64,000 nt of DNA, from the NCBI RefSeq assembly GCF_963678635.1, contig NC_087065.1:6225209-6289208 (forward strand), read 5' to 3'. The position numbers were made by a program, and so were the translations under genes. Below the pieces are notes generated by a model that saw only the letters and a program-made list of their open reading frames with translations, did no database searches and was not told the origin of the DNA. Within the stretch, counting starts at the first letter, position 1, and every line of letters begins with the position of its first letter. This document shows positions 32,536-43,900 of the stretch, piece by piece. Source of the stretch: Symsagittifera roscoffensis (lineage: Eukaryota; Xenacoelomorpha; Acoela; Convolutidae).

Positions 32536-33579
32536 TTGGTTCTTCGTGATAGTGCATCGACTCACTCCTGGGTGTCTTCGTCACTCGTAAACCGTCTCGG
32601 CTTAGTAGGGGAGCCCGTTAACTTGTCAATTAGTGTTTTCAATTCAACCACCGTTGTTGAGACTCAGAGGGTCAAGTTTACAGTTTCCTCCGAGCCGAAT
32701 AATAGTGATTTCGTATTTTCTCTCTGTGCATATGTTAAAGACAATATTCGGATTGGTTCCGAATTAATCAAAATTGCTAATTTGCAGAATAAATATCCAC
32801 AATTAGCACCCATTAAGCCCACTCAATATACTTATGAGGACGTTGAAGTTAGTATCGGACAAGACTACTACCACGCCGTTAGACCCATTGAGTTCATCTT
32901 GGGAGATGATAAAAACTCCCCGTGTTCCGTTCGCCTACCGATAGGTTGGGTCATAAGTGGTCCGTTGCCGCCGTCCGTTATTTCTACTTCTTCGTTTGTC
33001 AAGTGTGTTGTTGAAGATTCTTCTCTGACCGACCAGATAAAATCCTGTTACGAGTTGGAGTCGTATGGTGCTTTCAAACAAGTCGATGCCCGTTCCGCCG
33101 CGGATAAACATGCTTTATCCATCCTAAATTCTGAAACCGTTCACAATGGCGATAGATACAATGTGCCTATACTTTGGATTGATAGTAATGTCAGTCTACC
33201 AAACAACTATTACTCGTCACTCGCCCAATTTAAAACATTGGAGAGAAGGTTAAGTAAAGACCCTAAGCTGCGCGGAAGATACGCAGAAACAGTTAGAGAG
33301 GACATCAGGAAAGGCTATGTTGTTACCGTCGTAACGCATGATCCACGTAAGCGTTCCGATCGCGAGTGGTATCTTCCGCACCATCCCGTCGTAAATCCGA
33401 ATAAGCCGGGTAAGGTGCGCCGAGTCCTTAATGGGGCTTCTAAGTTTCACGGCACATCCTTAGATAAGTCCTTGTTGGTGGGTCCGGACATACTCCAAAA
33501 TTTAATTTTTGTACTTTTGCGATTCCGTCAACACAAGCACGCCGTCTCCGCGGATATAGAGGGTATGTTCCTCCACTAA
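32536..33579 (+). pseudogene. BEL protease and N-terminal reverse transcriptase
   Basis: The open frame begins at the protease: VLRDSASTHSWVSSSLVNRL carries the aspartic active site in the Asp-Ser-Ala form. A BEL-specific spacer (LPIGWVISGPLPP) follows, then the RT N-terminus with EWYLPHHPVVNPNKPGKVRR, VLNGASKFHGTSLDKSLLVG and HAVSADIEGMFLH (block A Asp). The frame then hits TAA at 33577-33579. The palm that should follow block A is missing: the next frame resumes beyond the catalytic region. Confidence 0.88.
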
Positions 33580-33584
33580 ATTTG

Positions 33585-34615
33585 TTGGTAATGCTGATGA
33601 AATCACTTCAGCAATGAACCCCGAGGAATCCGAAACTTCGTCTTCACCCATCACGGAAATATGTAACGGTGCCGAACAATCATCACACGTCTTAGGTCTT
33701 AAGTGGGACCATGTGAAAGACACATTGGTTGTTAGCAGAGGCGTGGATCGTCCTCTCGATAAAGCAATAACTCAACGAACCGTCTTGAGTTTCGTCTCTT
33801 CTGTGTTTGACCCTGTTGGGTTAGTAGCTCCATTCACAGTTAGGGCCCGGCTTTTACTCAAAGATATTTGGAAAATCAGTGGTCAAAGTTGGGACGACGA
33901 ATTGCCAGAAGACATAAGAGATAAGTTTCTCGAGTGGCACTCCGGTCTCCCTCTCTTAGGGCAATTGACTATTCCCCGTTGTTATTTCACAGAGCCTGTT
34001 GATCAAATTGAGCTCCACATGTTCGATGATAGCTCGCAGGACGTTTTCTGTGAGGTTGGATTTTTGCGTGGGCGACTCTCGAGCTCGCACAAAACTCAAA
34101 TATCCTTCATCTTTGGTAAAGCGCGCGTTGCGCCCACGAAAGCGCTATCTATACCGAAGCTAGAGCTTCAAGCTGCTCTGCTCGCCACACGACTAAAAGA
34201 TGATATACTGACCGCCCTTACCGTCTCTATTAATCATGTCTACATGTGGAGAGATAGTACAAAAGTTTTGCAGTGGCTAAACTCCACTGAAAAATTACCT
34301 GTATTCGTCGCTAATCGTGTCGGCGAAATCCTCGAATCGACCACTATTGATGAGTGGCACCATGTTCTGATCGGCGATAATCCAGATGATACCGGTACGC
34401 GGGGGATTTCTTCGGAAGCCCTCAAGGATAGCAATTGGGTTCTTGGTCTGAGCATTCTCAGGACTACTGTTTGGCCGTTTATACCCGACGAACGTGTAAT
34501 AAATAAAATTCGTTTGGAGTGTCCTTCTTGTGATGTTGATAATTGCTTGGAGACATCATCTTCCTTCGTCACCGATGTCACATCCATCAAACATCTCGAA
34601 CATGGGTTCAATTGA
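33585..34615 (+). pseudogene. BEL C-terminal reverse transcriptase and RNase H
   Basis: The sequence resumes near NADEITSAMNPEESETSS, skipping the RT segment with the second catalytic motif, so roughly 150 residues are absent. Motifs that follow: VLGLKWDHVKDTLVV, FDPVGLVAPFTVRARLLLKD (BEL RT connection), FDDSSQDVFCEVGFLRGR and IPKLELQAALLATRL (RNase H region), WRDSTKVLQWLN, and DDTGTRGISSEAL with NWVLGLSILRTTVWPF. The open frame of 333 codons is otherwise intact. The polymerase could not work. Confidence 0.88.
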
Positions 34616-34660
34616 GAAAGGTTCAGTTCCTGTACGAGATTTAAACGAGTAGTCGCTTTT

Positions 34661-36061
34661 ATGTTGAGGATGCTGCCTTCACATAAGCATTTTCGTGGTA
34701 AGGACTTACGAATCACCGACCCCACTGAACTTGATATTGCAGAAAACAAACTGATTCATCTTGCTCAGATGGAATGCTTCCCCGTTGAGTTGAAAAGACT
34801 CACCGCTGGCAAACCTATTAAGAATAGTAGTAAAATTGCCACATACTCGCCATTTATCGGTCCCGCTGGTATCATTCGTTCCACCGGACGGATTGTGCAC
34901 TTAGTGAATACCGACTTTGATACTAAACACCCAATCTTACTCGACGCCCGACATATCCTAGTTCGTTTGTTGGCCCGCAGCCTCCACCATAAGCATTTTC
35001 ATCAAGGATTAGATTACATGCGCTCCGTTTTAAATATGAAATATGCAATATTTGGGTTGCGTCGACTACTTCGGTCTATCGAAAATCAATGTGTAACATG
35101 CCGTAAACGCAAAGCAAGCACCATCCAGCCAATTATGTCCGATTAACCTGTCAAACGTCTAGGATACAAGCAACCACCCTTCAATCATACGGGTGTGGAT
35201 TACTTTGGACCGCTTTACGTTCCGGTTCGCAGAAGCACTGAAAAAAGATGGGGATTTCTTTTTACTTGCCTCACCACCAGGGCTGTACACCTTGAGATTG
35301 TACCATCTCTGGACACCAGTTCTTGTGTCATGGGCATTGAACGGTTCATTGCGCGTCGTGGCACGCCAAGCACAATCTGGTCGGATAACGGCATGAACTT
35401 TTGGGGCTCCGACCATTTTTGCACACAAAGGTGTTACTTGGAAATTTAACCCGCCAGGCGCACCCCATCATGGCGGCTCCTGGGAACGCCTCGTCCGAAG
35501 CGTAAAGCGCGTGCTGTACGATATCCTATGCAGTAGGCGAGTCACTGAAGAGGTGTTAGGAACAACACTCTGCTTAGTTGAGCAGGCTTTGAATTCGAGG
35601 CCAATTACTCCCGTTAGTACTGATTCACGTGAGTTAGAAGCGTTACCCCAAACCATTTTTTGCTTGGAGAACATGCCACAAGCTTTCCTTCGCTTTTACC
35701 CGGGGAGCAATTCGATCACAAAAAAAGGTACGTGCGAGCGCAGTCATATGCTAACGCGATTTGGTCTCGTTGGCTTCGAGAATATGTTCCCTCGCTGAAT
35801 AAGCGTGTCAAGTGGCACACTCATTCTGACTTCACTCTTAAAACAGGCGATCTCGTGTGGGTGATTGAGCCCGATAGTCCGCGTGGGTACTACCCTCTCG
35901 CCCGAATCGTCAAGCTAAACTACGGACAGAACGGTTGCGCCCGATACGCCCTTGTCAGGACCGCAACCTGTGAAGTCAAGCGGCCGACCGTTAAGCTCGC
36001 TCCGGTTCTTCCTTCTTCAGGGGGGGGGGGGAGGATGTTGCAACGCAAATGTAGAGTATAG
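34661..36061 (+). pseudogene. BEL integrase
   Basis: The zinc-binding region has HHKHFHQGLDYMRS...CVTCRKRK (about 34986-35110). TAA at 35143-35145 splits it from the core. The core keeps all three acidic residues: GVDYFGPLYVP (Asp), IWSDNGMNFWGS (Asp) and GGSWERLVRSVKRVL (Glu). A frameshift near 35410-35450 and another near 35655 break the frame. The C-terminal part, KTGDLVWVIEPDSPRGYYPL and RPTVKLAPVLP, matches the usual BEL tail. The gene ends at the polypurine tract. Confidence 0.9.
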
Positions 36062-36104
36062 ATGCATAAAAAACAAGATTATAAATGCATATAAAACAAG
36101 CACA
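36036..36104 (+). repeat. Truncated BEL 3' LTR (69 bp)
   Basis: Follows the polypurine tract at 36020-36035. It matches the first 69 bp of the 5' LTR with a few changes and then changes abruptly into copy-B host sequence equivalent to 18036. The rest of the LTR (about 390 bp) is gone. Confidence 0.85.
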
Positions 36105-36105
36105 G

Positions 36106-36910
36106 TGATTTTTTGACAATTATAATTGATTATAAATACCAGAATTAGATGTTTAAAGGATTTAAAATTGATTATAATCGTGAAATTTTCCAAGAGATTA
36201 CAATCTCTTATAATCGATTATAATTGATTATAATTCTTTAAAAAACCCTTAAAATCAATTACAATCTCTTGTTTTGCCGAAGCTTTGTCATTTCAAAACT
36301 TTATCCGAATTATATCTTATGGGTTTTAATTTTGTGTCAATAGGAAAATCTCTAAAAGAGAGATCTCTTGAACACATTGGTTCATCTGAATACAAGTTTT
36401 ACCACGAAACAAAAGTTTCATAGAGATCTTTACATATGAGTGGAAAGGTTCCCGCGGTAGATGAAAAATAAATCTTCCGAATCAATCATGAAACTAAATT
36501 AATTTGCTGATGTTTTGGTGCTTAAAAAGCTTAAAGTATGCATCAAAAAACAACTCTAATGGGGAAGAAATGAAAAAAAAAACCATAAATTGGACTCAAT
36601 TGGAAAACTTAAAACAAATTTCTTTCATTTTTCGTAGAACGAACGTCTACAAAAAGCATAAAATATATCCAATTTAAATGCAATTTCGAAGACAAAATGG
36701 CCAAACAAAAGGGATTTTTGTGCAAAATTAATGAGATGGAAAGTTGAATAAAAATAATGTATTGTAATCAATTTCAATCGATCATAATTGTATCGAAAAA
36801 TAGACGAATATAGCGGATAAATAATCGATTATAATCAATTATAATGGATTATAATTAATTATAATTCGATTTTAAAAAAAAGAGATTATATTCGATTAAT
36901 AATTGATTAA
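36106..36910. repeat. AT-rich degenerate tandem repeat, copy B
   Basis: Counterpart of 18036-18665 with the same ATTATAATCGATTATAAT words. A roughly 200-bp segment (36522-36720) absent from copy A interrupts it; it shows no feature I recognise. Confidence 0.7.
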
Positions 36911-37273
36911 AATCGATTGTTTCTCAATTTTAGTAAGACTGGTACTAAAATCGTAATATAATTCATTTTTAACGCTTGAAACTGGATGCGGGTTGGTTTT
37001 CTCCTCAATGTAGTAGATAAGCAACAGCTATATTTTGCTTTGAGAAAGTTTGTGACAAAATCGAGATGCGAGCAAATTTGTAATTCCAATGTAAACTGTT
37101 ACTTATCTGGTCTGAAACGCATGTGAAAAAAATCAAACAGAACCTTCAAAATTGAAAAATTGTGCGCTAAAGTGCGTTTTTTTCTAACTGATGATATAAA
37201 AAATTTTGAAGCCAAAAAGTTGCATTTGATGTTTTCGGATGCTTTCAAAATAATTCCAGATTCAAATCAGTTT

Positions 37274-37475
37274 CATTACGAGGCCAAACTGTGCATTTTG
37301 AGCATTGTAAGCGGATTCCGCAACAAGGACTCTCCCTCTTTTCTTCTTTTGTTCTTTCATTTTCTTTGATTGTTCCGACAAAATTTTAACAACTTTAAAG
37401 ATTTGTCTATGGAATCCAGGAACATACAGACACAAAATTGTGCGCCTATCCAGTGCACAGTCTGGCCTCGTAATG
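37274..37475. mobile_element. MITE, copy B1
   Basis: Orthologous position to 19025-19226 in copy A, with CATTACGAGGCC...GGCCTCGTAATG ends. Confidence 0.85.
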
Positions 37476-37660
37476 TTTCTTTTCCTCTTACCTCTCTGAT
37501 ATAGGAAATCTGATACTAAAATTTGGTTCGATAGCCCCTTCTTTCAGCGCTTTGAACAATCCGATTTCAGCAATTGGGACAATAGTATAGGTAGAGGTTG
37601 TTTTTAAGAAGAGTTGCTGAACCGACAGTTAATCAGTCCCAATTATCAGCGCTTAAACTA

Positions 37661-37862
37661 CATTACGAGGCCAAACTGTGCATTTTGTGCATTGTAAGCG
37701 GATTCCGCAACAAGGACACTCCCTTTGTTCTTCTCTTGTTCTTTCCTTCTCTTTGATCGTTCCGATAAAATTGTAACATGTTTAAAGACTTGTCTCTGGA
37801 ATCCAGGAACATACAGACACAAAATTGTGCTCCTATCCAGTGCACAGTTTGGCCTCGTAATG
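37661..37862. mobile_element. MITE, copy B2
   Basis: Orthologous position to 19412-19611. The right terminus is complete here (GTGCACAGTTTGGCCTCG), while copy A2 lacks two bases. Confidence 0.85.
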
Positions 37863-38482
37863 TAGAAAAGAGATTTTTTAGCGTGCTAAAAATTAGGGGC
37901 TCTAGGAGGATAAAAGCTGATGTTCCTGCATTCAAATTGTCATCAAAAAATTTAGCAGCGCAATTTTTTTTATTGTCCGTGGAATCCAAAACTTTATGTC
38001 TCTGAATTTTGCATCGCCTCTGGGTTCCTGATACTTGCTCGCTACGCTAACTAAAAGCCGCCTGTTGTTCAAGCACTCGTCTTTCGATGATTCCATTTCA
38101 TTGGTCGTATGTGAAATCCAGTTCAGAGAAATGAAGTTAGTGCAAATCAAGCCGGTACAATATTTACAAGTGTGACGTCGTAATGTCAATTTCAAGATTA
38201 TTTAATTGATGATAATTTTCAGTTGCATTTTTTTCCTAATCAACATGAAAATTAAAAAAAACAAATGAGCAATCATGATAAACGCCAAACCAATGCTGAT
38301 TAATTGTATAAAAAATACATGGAAAATTACTTGTAAAGCTATCATGAAGATTATAAGGAACACATCTTCTTTTTTAACATCAAAAAGTACAATATAAAAG
38401 TTTTGAAATTATAAACTTCAGAGGTTTTTGAATTGATTTTTTACCGCGTGCTGATTTCCTTCTTTTACAAATCATCCAGGAT

Positions 38483-39148
38483 GGGGCCTAGGAAATAAGA
38501 CAATAAGCAAACTAGACGGATGCTGCAAAAACGAAATTACACAAATTTTACTTTTTTACAGATCTGGCATTTCAGACGAAAAAGCTATGAAAAGGAAAGG
38601 GCCAACAAATTTTTTCCTAAGAGTCAATTTTCACATATACAAAAAGAACATAAAATGTCAAGTCCGAATATTACAGGAGAGTTTTGAATTGAGTAAATTG
38701 TGCATGATTGACTTGTAAAATTTTTGGCCACCGAAATTTAACTGTTATCTGGAAACACTTTTTCTCCCGCAATATGTCTGCAAACAATTTTAACCTCTCT
38801 CACTTTTGTCTATTTTCTCATAATTGCAACTTTGCAACTTTCAATTGATACTCTTTTTCGATCATTGTTAAAAATTCAGCAGTAGAATAATACTCAATTT
38901 ACTGTCTTTTTTTGGAGCAGCTTGAAATTGCAATGGCTTCAATTTTTGGTCAGTATAAAAAAATATGGTGATTCCTTTGTTTTTGGGGGGGGGGGGTGAG
39001 AAATTAGACAATAAGCAAATTAGACTGAGGTACTTAAAAAGAACTTAGACGATTTTGCAAAACTCCAATTGTAAGAAATAAATTTCTACTAGTTTCGTTT
39101 TTGTACCATCCGTCTAATTTACTTATCGTCTAATTTAATAGGCCCCCC
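38483..39148. mobile_element. TIR element GGGGCCTAG..., copy B
   Basis: Counterpart of 20226-20885, with a longer internal G run at about 38984-38996. Terminal inverted repeats are retained. Confidence 0.75.
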
Positions 39149-39830
39149 TTCTTTCCCAGCAATCTGAAAATTTGTTGAGCAGAAGTTTATATGAGCAAAA
39201 GGCACCGATTTGAAAAAAAATGCGGCTTCTAGCGACTCAATTGACTTCAATGGAGCAAATAATTCATTTTCCAGAACAAGAGATAATTTTTTGCGTTTTT
39301 TCTATAGTAAATTTATAATCTAGAAGGTTGACGTTGACTTTTCTTATGTGTTCAGGCTAATTTAAATTTAACAGAACCTAAAACAAAACATTCGCATTAA
39401 GAGGTCTAGCTCGAGTCACGACTGAAAGAGCTTTATTATGATATATCGCTCAACACAGTCCGATGATCATTTTGGTACCTGATTTGCGTGGAAAACGAAA
39501 AGAGAAAGAAGAAAAAACTAAAACACACTCTAGAAGAAAATCTGGCATTATGCTTAAAACTCTCCTTAAAGAGCCTGATTAGGAGAGGGAAAGAGCAACG
39601 AGCGCCCACGCCATCGAAAAACTGGAGCCTTTAACAATAAATCAGCCAGAGCGTTTTTGCTGATCAACCCAAATCATCATAAAAAGGCAAAAAGGGTCCT
39701 TGTATATTGATTAGAAATTGTTACCATTGTAAATCGATTTAAAGGCAAATAAAATGAAAATTGAAATGTGCTAGGTTGGAGTTTTTTCAAACAAAAATTT
39801 CAGACTTGTAGTGATGTTATGCTGAGGTTG

Positions 39831-40027
39831 AAAAGCGGCGACAATTCGTAACAGGCAACAATTCGTAATAAAGTATTTAATAGTAAAATACGCTTGCTCC
39901 GCTTGGCTCTGCTGCGCTTAAATTCGGCACGACAGGAATAGTGCGCATAAATTAGTGTTTGCTGCTTAAAATATTGTTACGAAATGTCGCTTGTTACGAA
40001 TTGCCGACTGTTACGAGTTGTCGCTTC
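39831..40027. mobile_element. Short TIR element (GCGACAATTCGTAACA family), copy B
   Basis: Counterpart of 24104-24300, with the same inverted ends. Confidence 0.75.
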
Positions 40028-40440
40028 ACGTTCCAGCCTCGTTGTAAATCTTTACTCTCGTACTTTTTTCAACTAAGCTGCTGCCACTTGAGCTAAAATA
40101 AAATAACATTGCAATGAATTAAAAGGTCGATTAAGAAGAAACAAATTGCTGCAAGAAATTTTTTCCGCCGTCTTGTTTGGAAAACTTCGTCTATTTCCCA
40201 CGTTTAGCGAGTCGGAAATATTTTGTTTGCTCTCTACTTGAGATTTCAAAGTAGAAACTGATAAAATTTCAAGTGATAAAATTTTATCTGTTTTTTGGTT
40301 TTCCAGCTGAGATCAAGAGATCATCATAATTGGCAATGAAATTATAATGAATCGTAAACGATCCGCATTAATTTTTCATAATTGTGAAAATTGATGTAAG
40401 AATAACTGAAAAATTAATAAGTTCAAATTAATCCGCAGAT

Positions 40441-40968
40441 ATGAAAAAATGGCTGTTTCTGAGCTTGAATATTTTCTTCTTTATCAACTTTCTTTGTGAG
40501 TCCAAATTGTCGAAAAATGAGTACAATTTTACTAATCATAATGTTGAGAAAAGTAACGATCTCGGATCCGCAATCAAAGTTTCGTGGGCTCACAATCAGC
40601 TGTCATGCATGGAATTTTGCAATGAACTCGGGAAATATACGAACGACTCTGTTACACAATATTCAATGCAATCAGGAAGGTGCGCCTGTTTTCGGTTCCA
40701 GGAAGCACAGCAGCTGAAATATTTTTCTCTTCTCCCAAAAACGACAGATTTCGTCTTTACTTTTGACTGTAAGTTGAGTTACACTTTTGAATTTTGAAAC
40801 TGAGGATTTTACATTTAAAATTTGTTTCAGCGCGACTTCAAACTCAAGAACAAGCAGCAAGTGAGTTTCAAATACTGAGTTTTTTATTTAAGGAAAGCAT
40901 GAACTTTTAAAATTTTTGTGGAAGCATAATTTTGATCGATATTTTCAGATTTCGTCCAGATTTTCTAA
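40441..40968 (+). CDS. Head exons of the modular gene, copy B
   Basis: Exon 1 (40441-40768) encodes the signal peptide MKKWLFLSLNIFFFINFLCES and a Cys-containing module with SCMEFCNELG and RCACFRF. Exon 2 (40831-40860) adds SRLQTQEQAA in phase 1-1. A possible third exon, 40949-40968, ends the protein at VQIF-stop. Skipping it allows a phase-compatible join to the EGF exon. It differs from the copy-A twin by two residues (Asn for Tyr in the signal peptide, Thr for Ser before FDC), which suggests a recent duplication under little change. Confidence 0.65.
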
Positions 40969-43900
40969 GTTTCCGGGGAGTCCTTTAGGAAATTAACGAA
41001 AGTTTGCAGGAACATTTTATCAGTCAATCGAAATTCTCGTTTTTGAAAAGTTGGACGGAAATAATCAACAAAATCACTCAGATTTTGACAATAAAGGCTA
41101 TTGATAGGCTGAGAACTTTTATGCGACCTGTTCTATGCGCATGAAGGTGGGTATTCGCTAGTACCAAAATGATATATCAGTCCCATTTGTACCAAAATAA
41201 AAAATTATTAGAGTTAGTACCAAAAATATTCAATTGGCCAAAGACTACTAAGCCGACTATTTCAAGCTATTGCTTTAAGGTCGCCGGTGGGCTCGCGTCG
41301 CGCGCATCGCCGCTTCGCGGCGATAACCGGCTTTAGTTTTTGTATCGAGTCCTACCCTCTGTTGGCAAGCTCGCAACACGTTGGTGCGACTGCGGTGGTC
41401 ACTATTCTGCTGCTTAGTTTTCTTCTGTTTGAACAGTAGAATTTAATGAAATAACTCGTTGGCTCACAATTCGAACAATCAGAAAGAGAGTTGAATAATT
41501 TTGATACAAATAAGACAGATTTTTCATTTTGGTACAAATGAACGTTGGTACAAATGGGACTTCACCGCGCATGAAAATAGCCTGTACAAGTTTCCTCGAG
41601 CTAAGAAATGTTGGCCAGGATTTTCTAATAGACCGGTTTTCTAAAAGACCGGTTTTTAGCAGACTCAAAACCGTTCAAAAACAAGAACGCAGCTTCGAAC
41701 GCGGCATTGGCGATAAGTGACCACATGCTCCTCTTTGCTCTGTTCCGCTCACATTCAGCTTGAGAAACAAAATGCGCAAAATCAACTGTTTGCAGCTATA
41801 ATTGTTTGCTTTTCTTTGAATTTTTTGACAAACCATGAGGTAATTGTCATTTTAGGGAATATCAACCCCAGTCTATGAGTTTTTCTTCGGACAATCATCT
41901 ACGCGTCATATATTGCTGAATATTGCTCAAAACTATTCAAAAAAATTCTATTTAAAATAACCTATATTTCATTTTTAATGCTAAAACAGCAATGTTAAGT
42001 ATACGGATAGTGATTTCAGTCCAACACTCCTTTCATAAAGTTTAGTACAATTGAGTTCGCCTTTTTGAATCAAAACTTTTCTTTTTAATTTTTGTTTTTT
42101 TCAAAATAACCCTGATTGATCTGACTGCTCATTAATTGGTCTCGCGAATGTTTTATGGTAATTTAAATATTGGCAATGATTATTGGCTGATACTAATTTA
42201 GTATGACAATTTGAGTCATGTATGACGTCATTGAAATCAATTAGCTGCCTCAATTTAAATTGCAACGATTTGATAGCGCGGAATAATTCTCTATGTGTAA
42301 ATATAAAAGGACCAGTTTTTACAGACTCGTGGCACTTCACTATATTTGTAAGCACACACGGCTGCGCCCTTGCNNNNNNNNNNNNNNNNNNNNNNNNNNN
42401 NNNNNNNNNNNNNNNNNNNNNNNNNNNNNNNNNNNNNNNNNNNNNNNNNNNNNNNNNNNNNNNNNNNNNNNNNNNNNNNNNNNNNNNNNNNNNNNNNNNN
42501 NNNNNNNNNNNNNNNNNNNNNNNNNNNNNNNNNNNNNNNNNNNNNNNNNNNNNNNNNNNNNNNNNNNNNNNNNTAAGTTAATCAGCGCAAATTTCTCAAC
42601 TGCAACCCAAATTGTCAAAATGGTAATGTGTTTCTTTCATGGTAACGCATCTAGCATCGAATAAAAGTCTTTTTCATTTAAAACAATTACAAAAACAATG
42701 TAGTCACACTTACTGGGCCGAATTTTCAAGAAAGTACGGAATAAACATGCTCGGTGTTTTTTTTTCTAATTCAAACTAATTTTATAAAATTTTGGTCCCT
42801 CAGCGGACCGATCTTTTGATCTGCAAGGGCGCAGCCGTGTGTGCTTACAAATATAGTGAATTGCCACGAGTCTGTAAAAACTGGTCCTTTTATACTTTAC
42901 ACGTAGAGATTTATTCCGCGCTATCAAATCGTTGCAAACTGAATTGAGGCAGCTAATTGATTTCAATGACGTCATACATGACTCAAATTGTCATACTAAA
43001 TTAGTATCAGCCAATAATCATTGCCAATATTTAAATTACCATAAAATATTCGCGAGACCAATGAATGAGCAGTCAGATCAATCAGGGTTATTTTGAAAAA
43101 ACAAAAATTAAAAAGATAAGTTTTGATTCAAAAAGGCGAACTCAATCGTACTAAACTTTATGAAAGGAGTGTTGGACTGAAATAAATATCCGTATACTTA
43201 ACATTGCTTCCTTTAATAACTAATTCTTTACGCAAACCAATTTCAAAGCGTTTTTTGCATTCATTGTTGAACACGGTGTTGAATCAATGAATAATTTCTT
43301 GCCTAACTAATTGAGGCTACATACTTAGTCTCATTAAAAAGATTTGTTGTCAGTCCTCTTAAATATATTACACTTTCCGAACAAAAAGAAAAAAAAATAT
43401 CTGAAATTTGTTTTTAGTTATTGATTGATTGATTGACTTGCTCCCGAAGTGTATTTTACTGACTTTCAAAAAATCATGGATTGTTTCAGCTGGGTGTGTT
43501 GATTTTTTTTAGACATTTTTAAAAATTATTATTAGTCATTGAATGGAGTTTCTTAATTAACTGAAAGTTATTGATGACCTGAGCTTAAAAACTCATTAAA
43601 ATATAAAAATTTTGGGAGCTCAAAAAAAATGTTCGAAGGTGATTTGCGGCCAGCTATTTAAGACTAATCATACGTAGCTAGACGAGAATCGGATTTAAAG
43701 AAAATTTTTCGAAAAAAAAGCGTTTGGGAAAAAGCAAGTTTTTTTCTCGTTTTTTGGAAGTTTCAGAAGTTTTTGCTTTTCCAAAAAACAGAAAAATTCC
43801 TAAAACTTTAACGCCTGGATAACTGAGTGTTATTTGAGCGCACTATATTAATCACAACTGAAACAAGAAGGCTCGTATCAGGGTGAAGCCCTGAATGTTC

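Larger units (their letters stand above)
29512..36104 (+). mobile_element. BEL/Pao LTR retrotransposon, deleted and 3'-truncated
   Basis: Order: 5' LTR 29512-29971, primer-binding site from 29977, a long leader, gag remnants with a CCHC knuckle, protease, reverse transcriptase with an internal deletion, RNase H, integrase, polypurine tract GGGGGGGGGGGGAGGA (36020-36035), and a 69-bp remnant of the 3' LTR. Motifs (WYLPHHPVVNPNKPGK, DTGTRGIS, GGSWERLVRSVK) are typical of BEL/Pao. No envelope-like ORF is seen. GC content is higher than the host surroundings. The long unbroken frames suggest a fairly recent insertion, later damaged. Confidence 0.92.
27736..42373 (+). repeat. Segmental duplication, copy B
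   Basis: Direct repeat of copy A, lengthened by a BEL/Pao insertion (29512-36104) and a roughly 200-bp segment at 36522-36720. It is shortened by loss of the sequences equivalent to 17679-18035, 20967-23500 and 26288-26994. It holds its own copies of the MITEs and of the head exons. Because it is next to the remaining exons of the modular gene, copy B is the likelier functional 5' end. Confidence 0.9.

Noticed and set aside
42222-42664. Proteins spanning the second gap
   Set aside because: Made of N-derived residues and repeat sequence.
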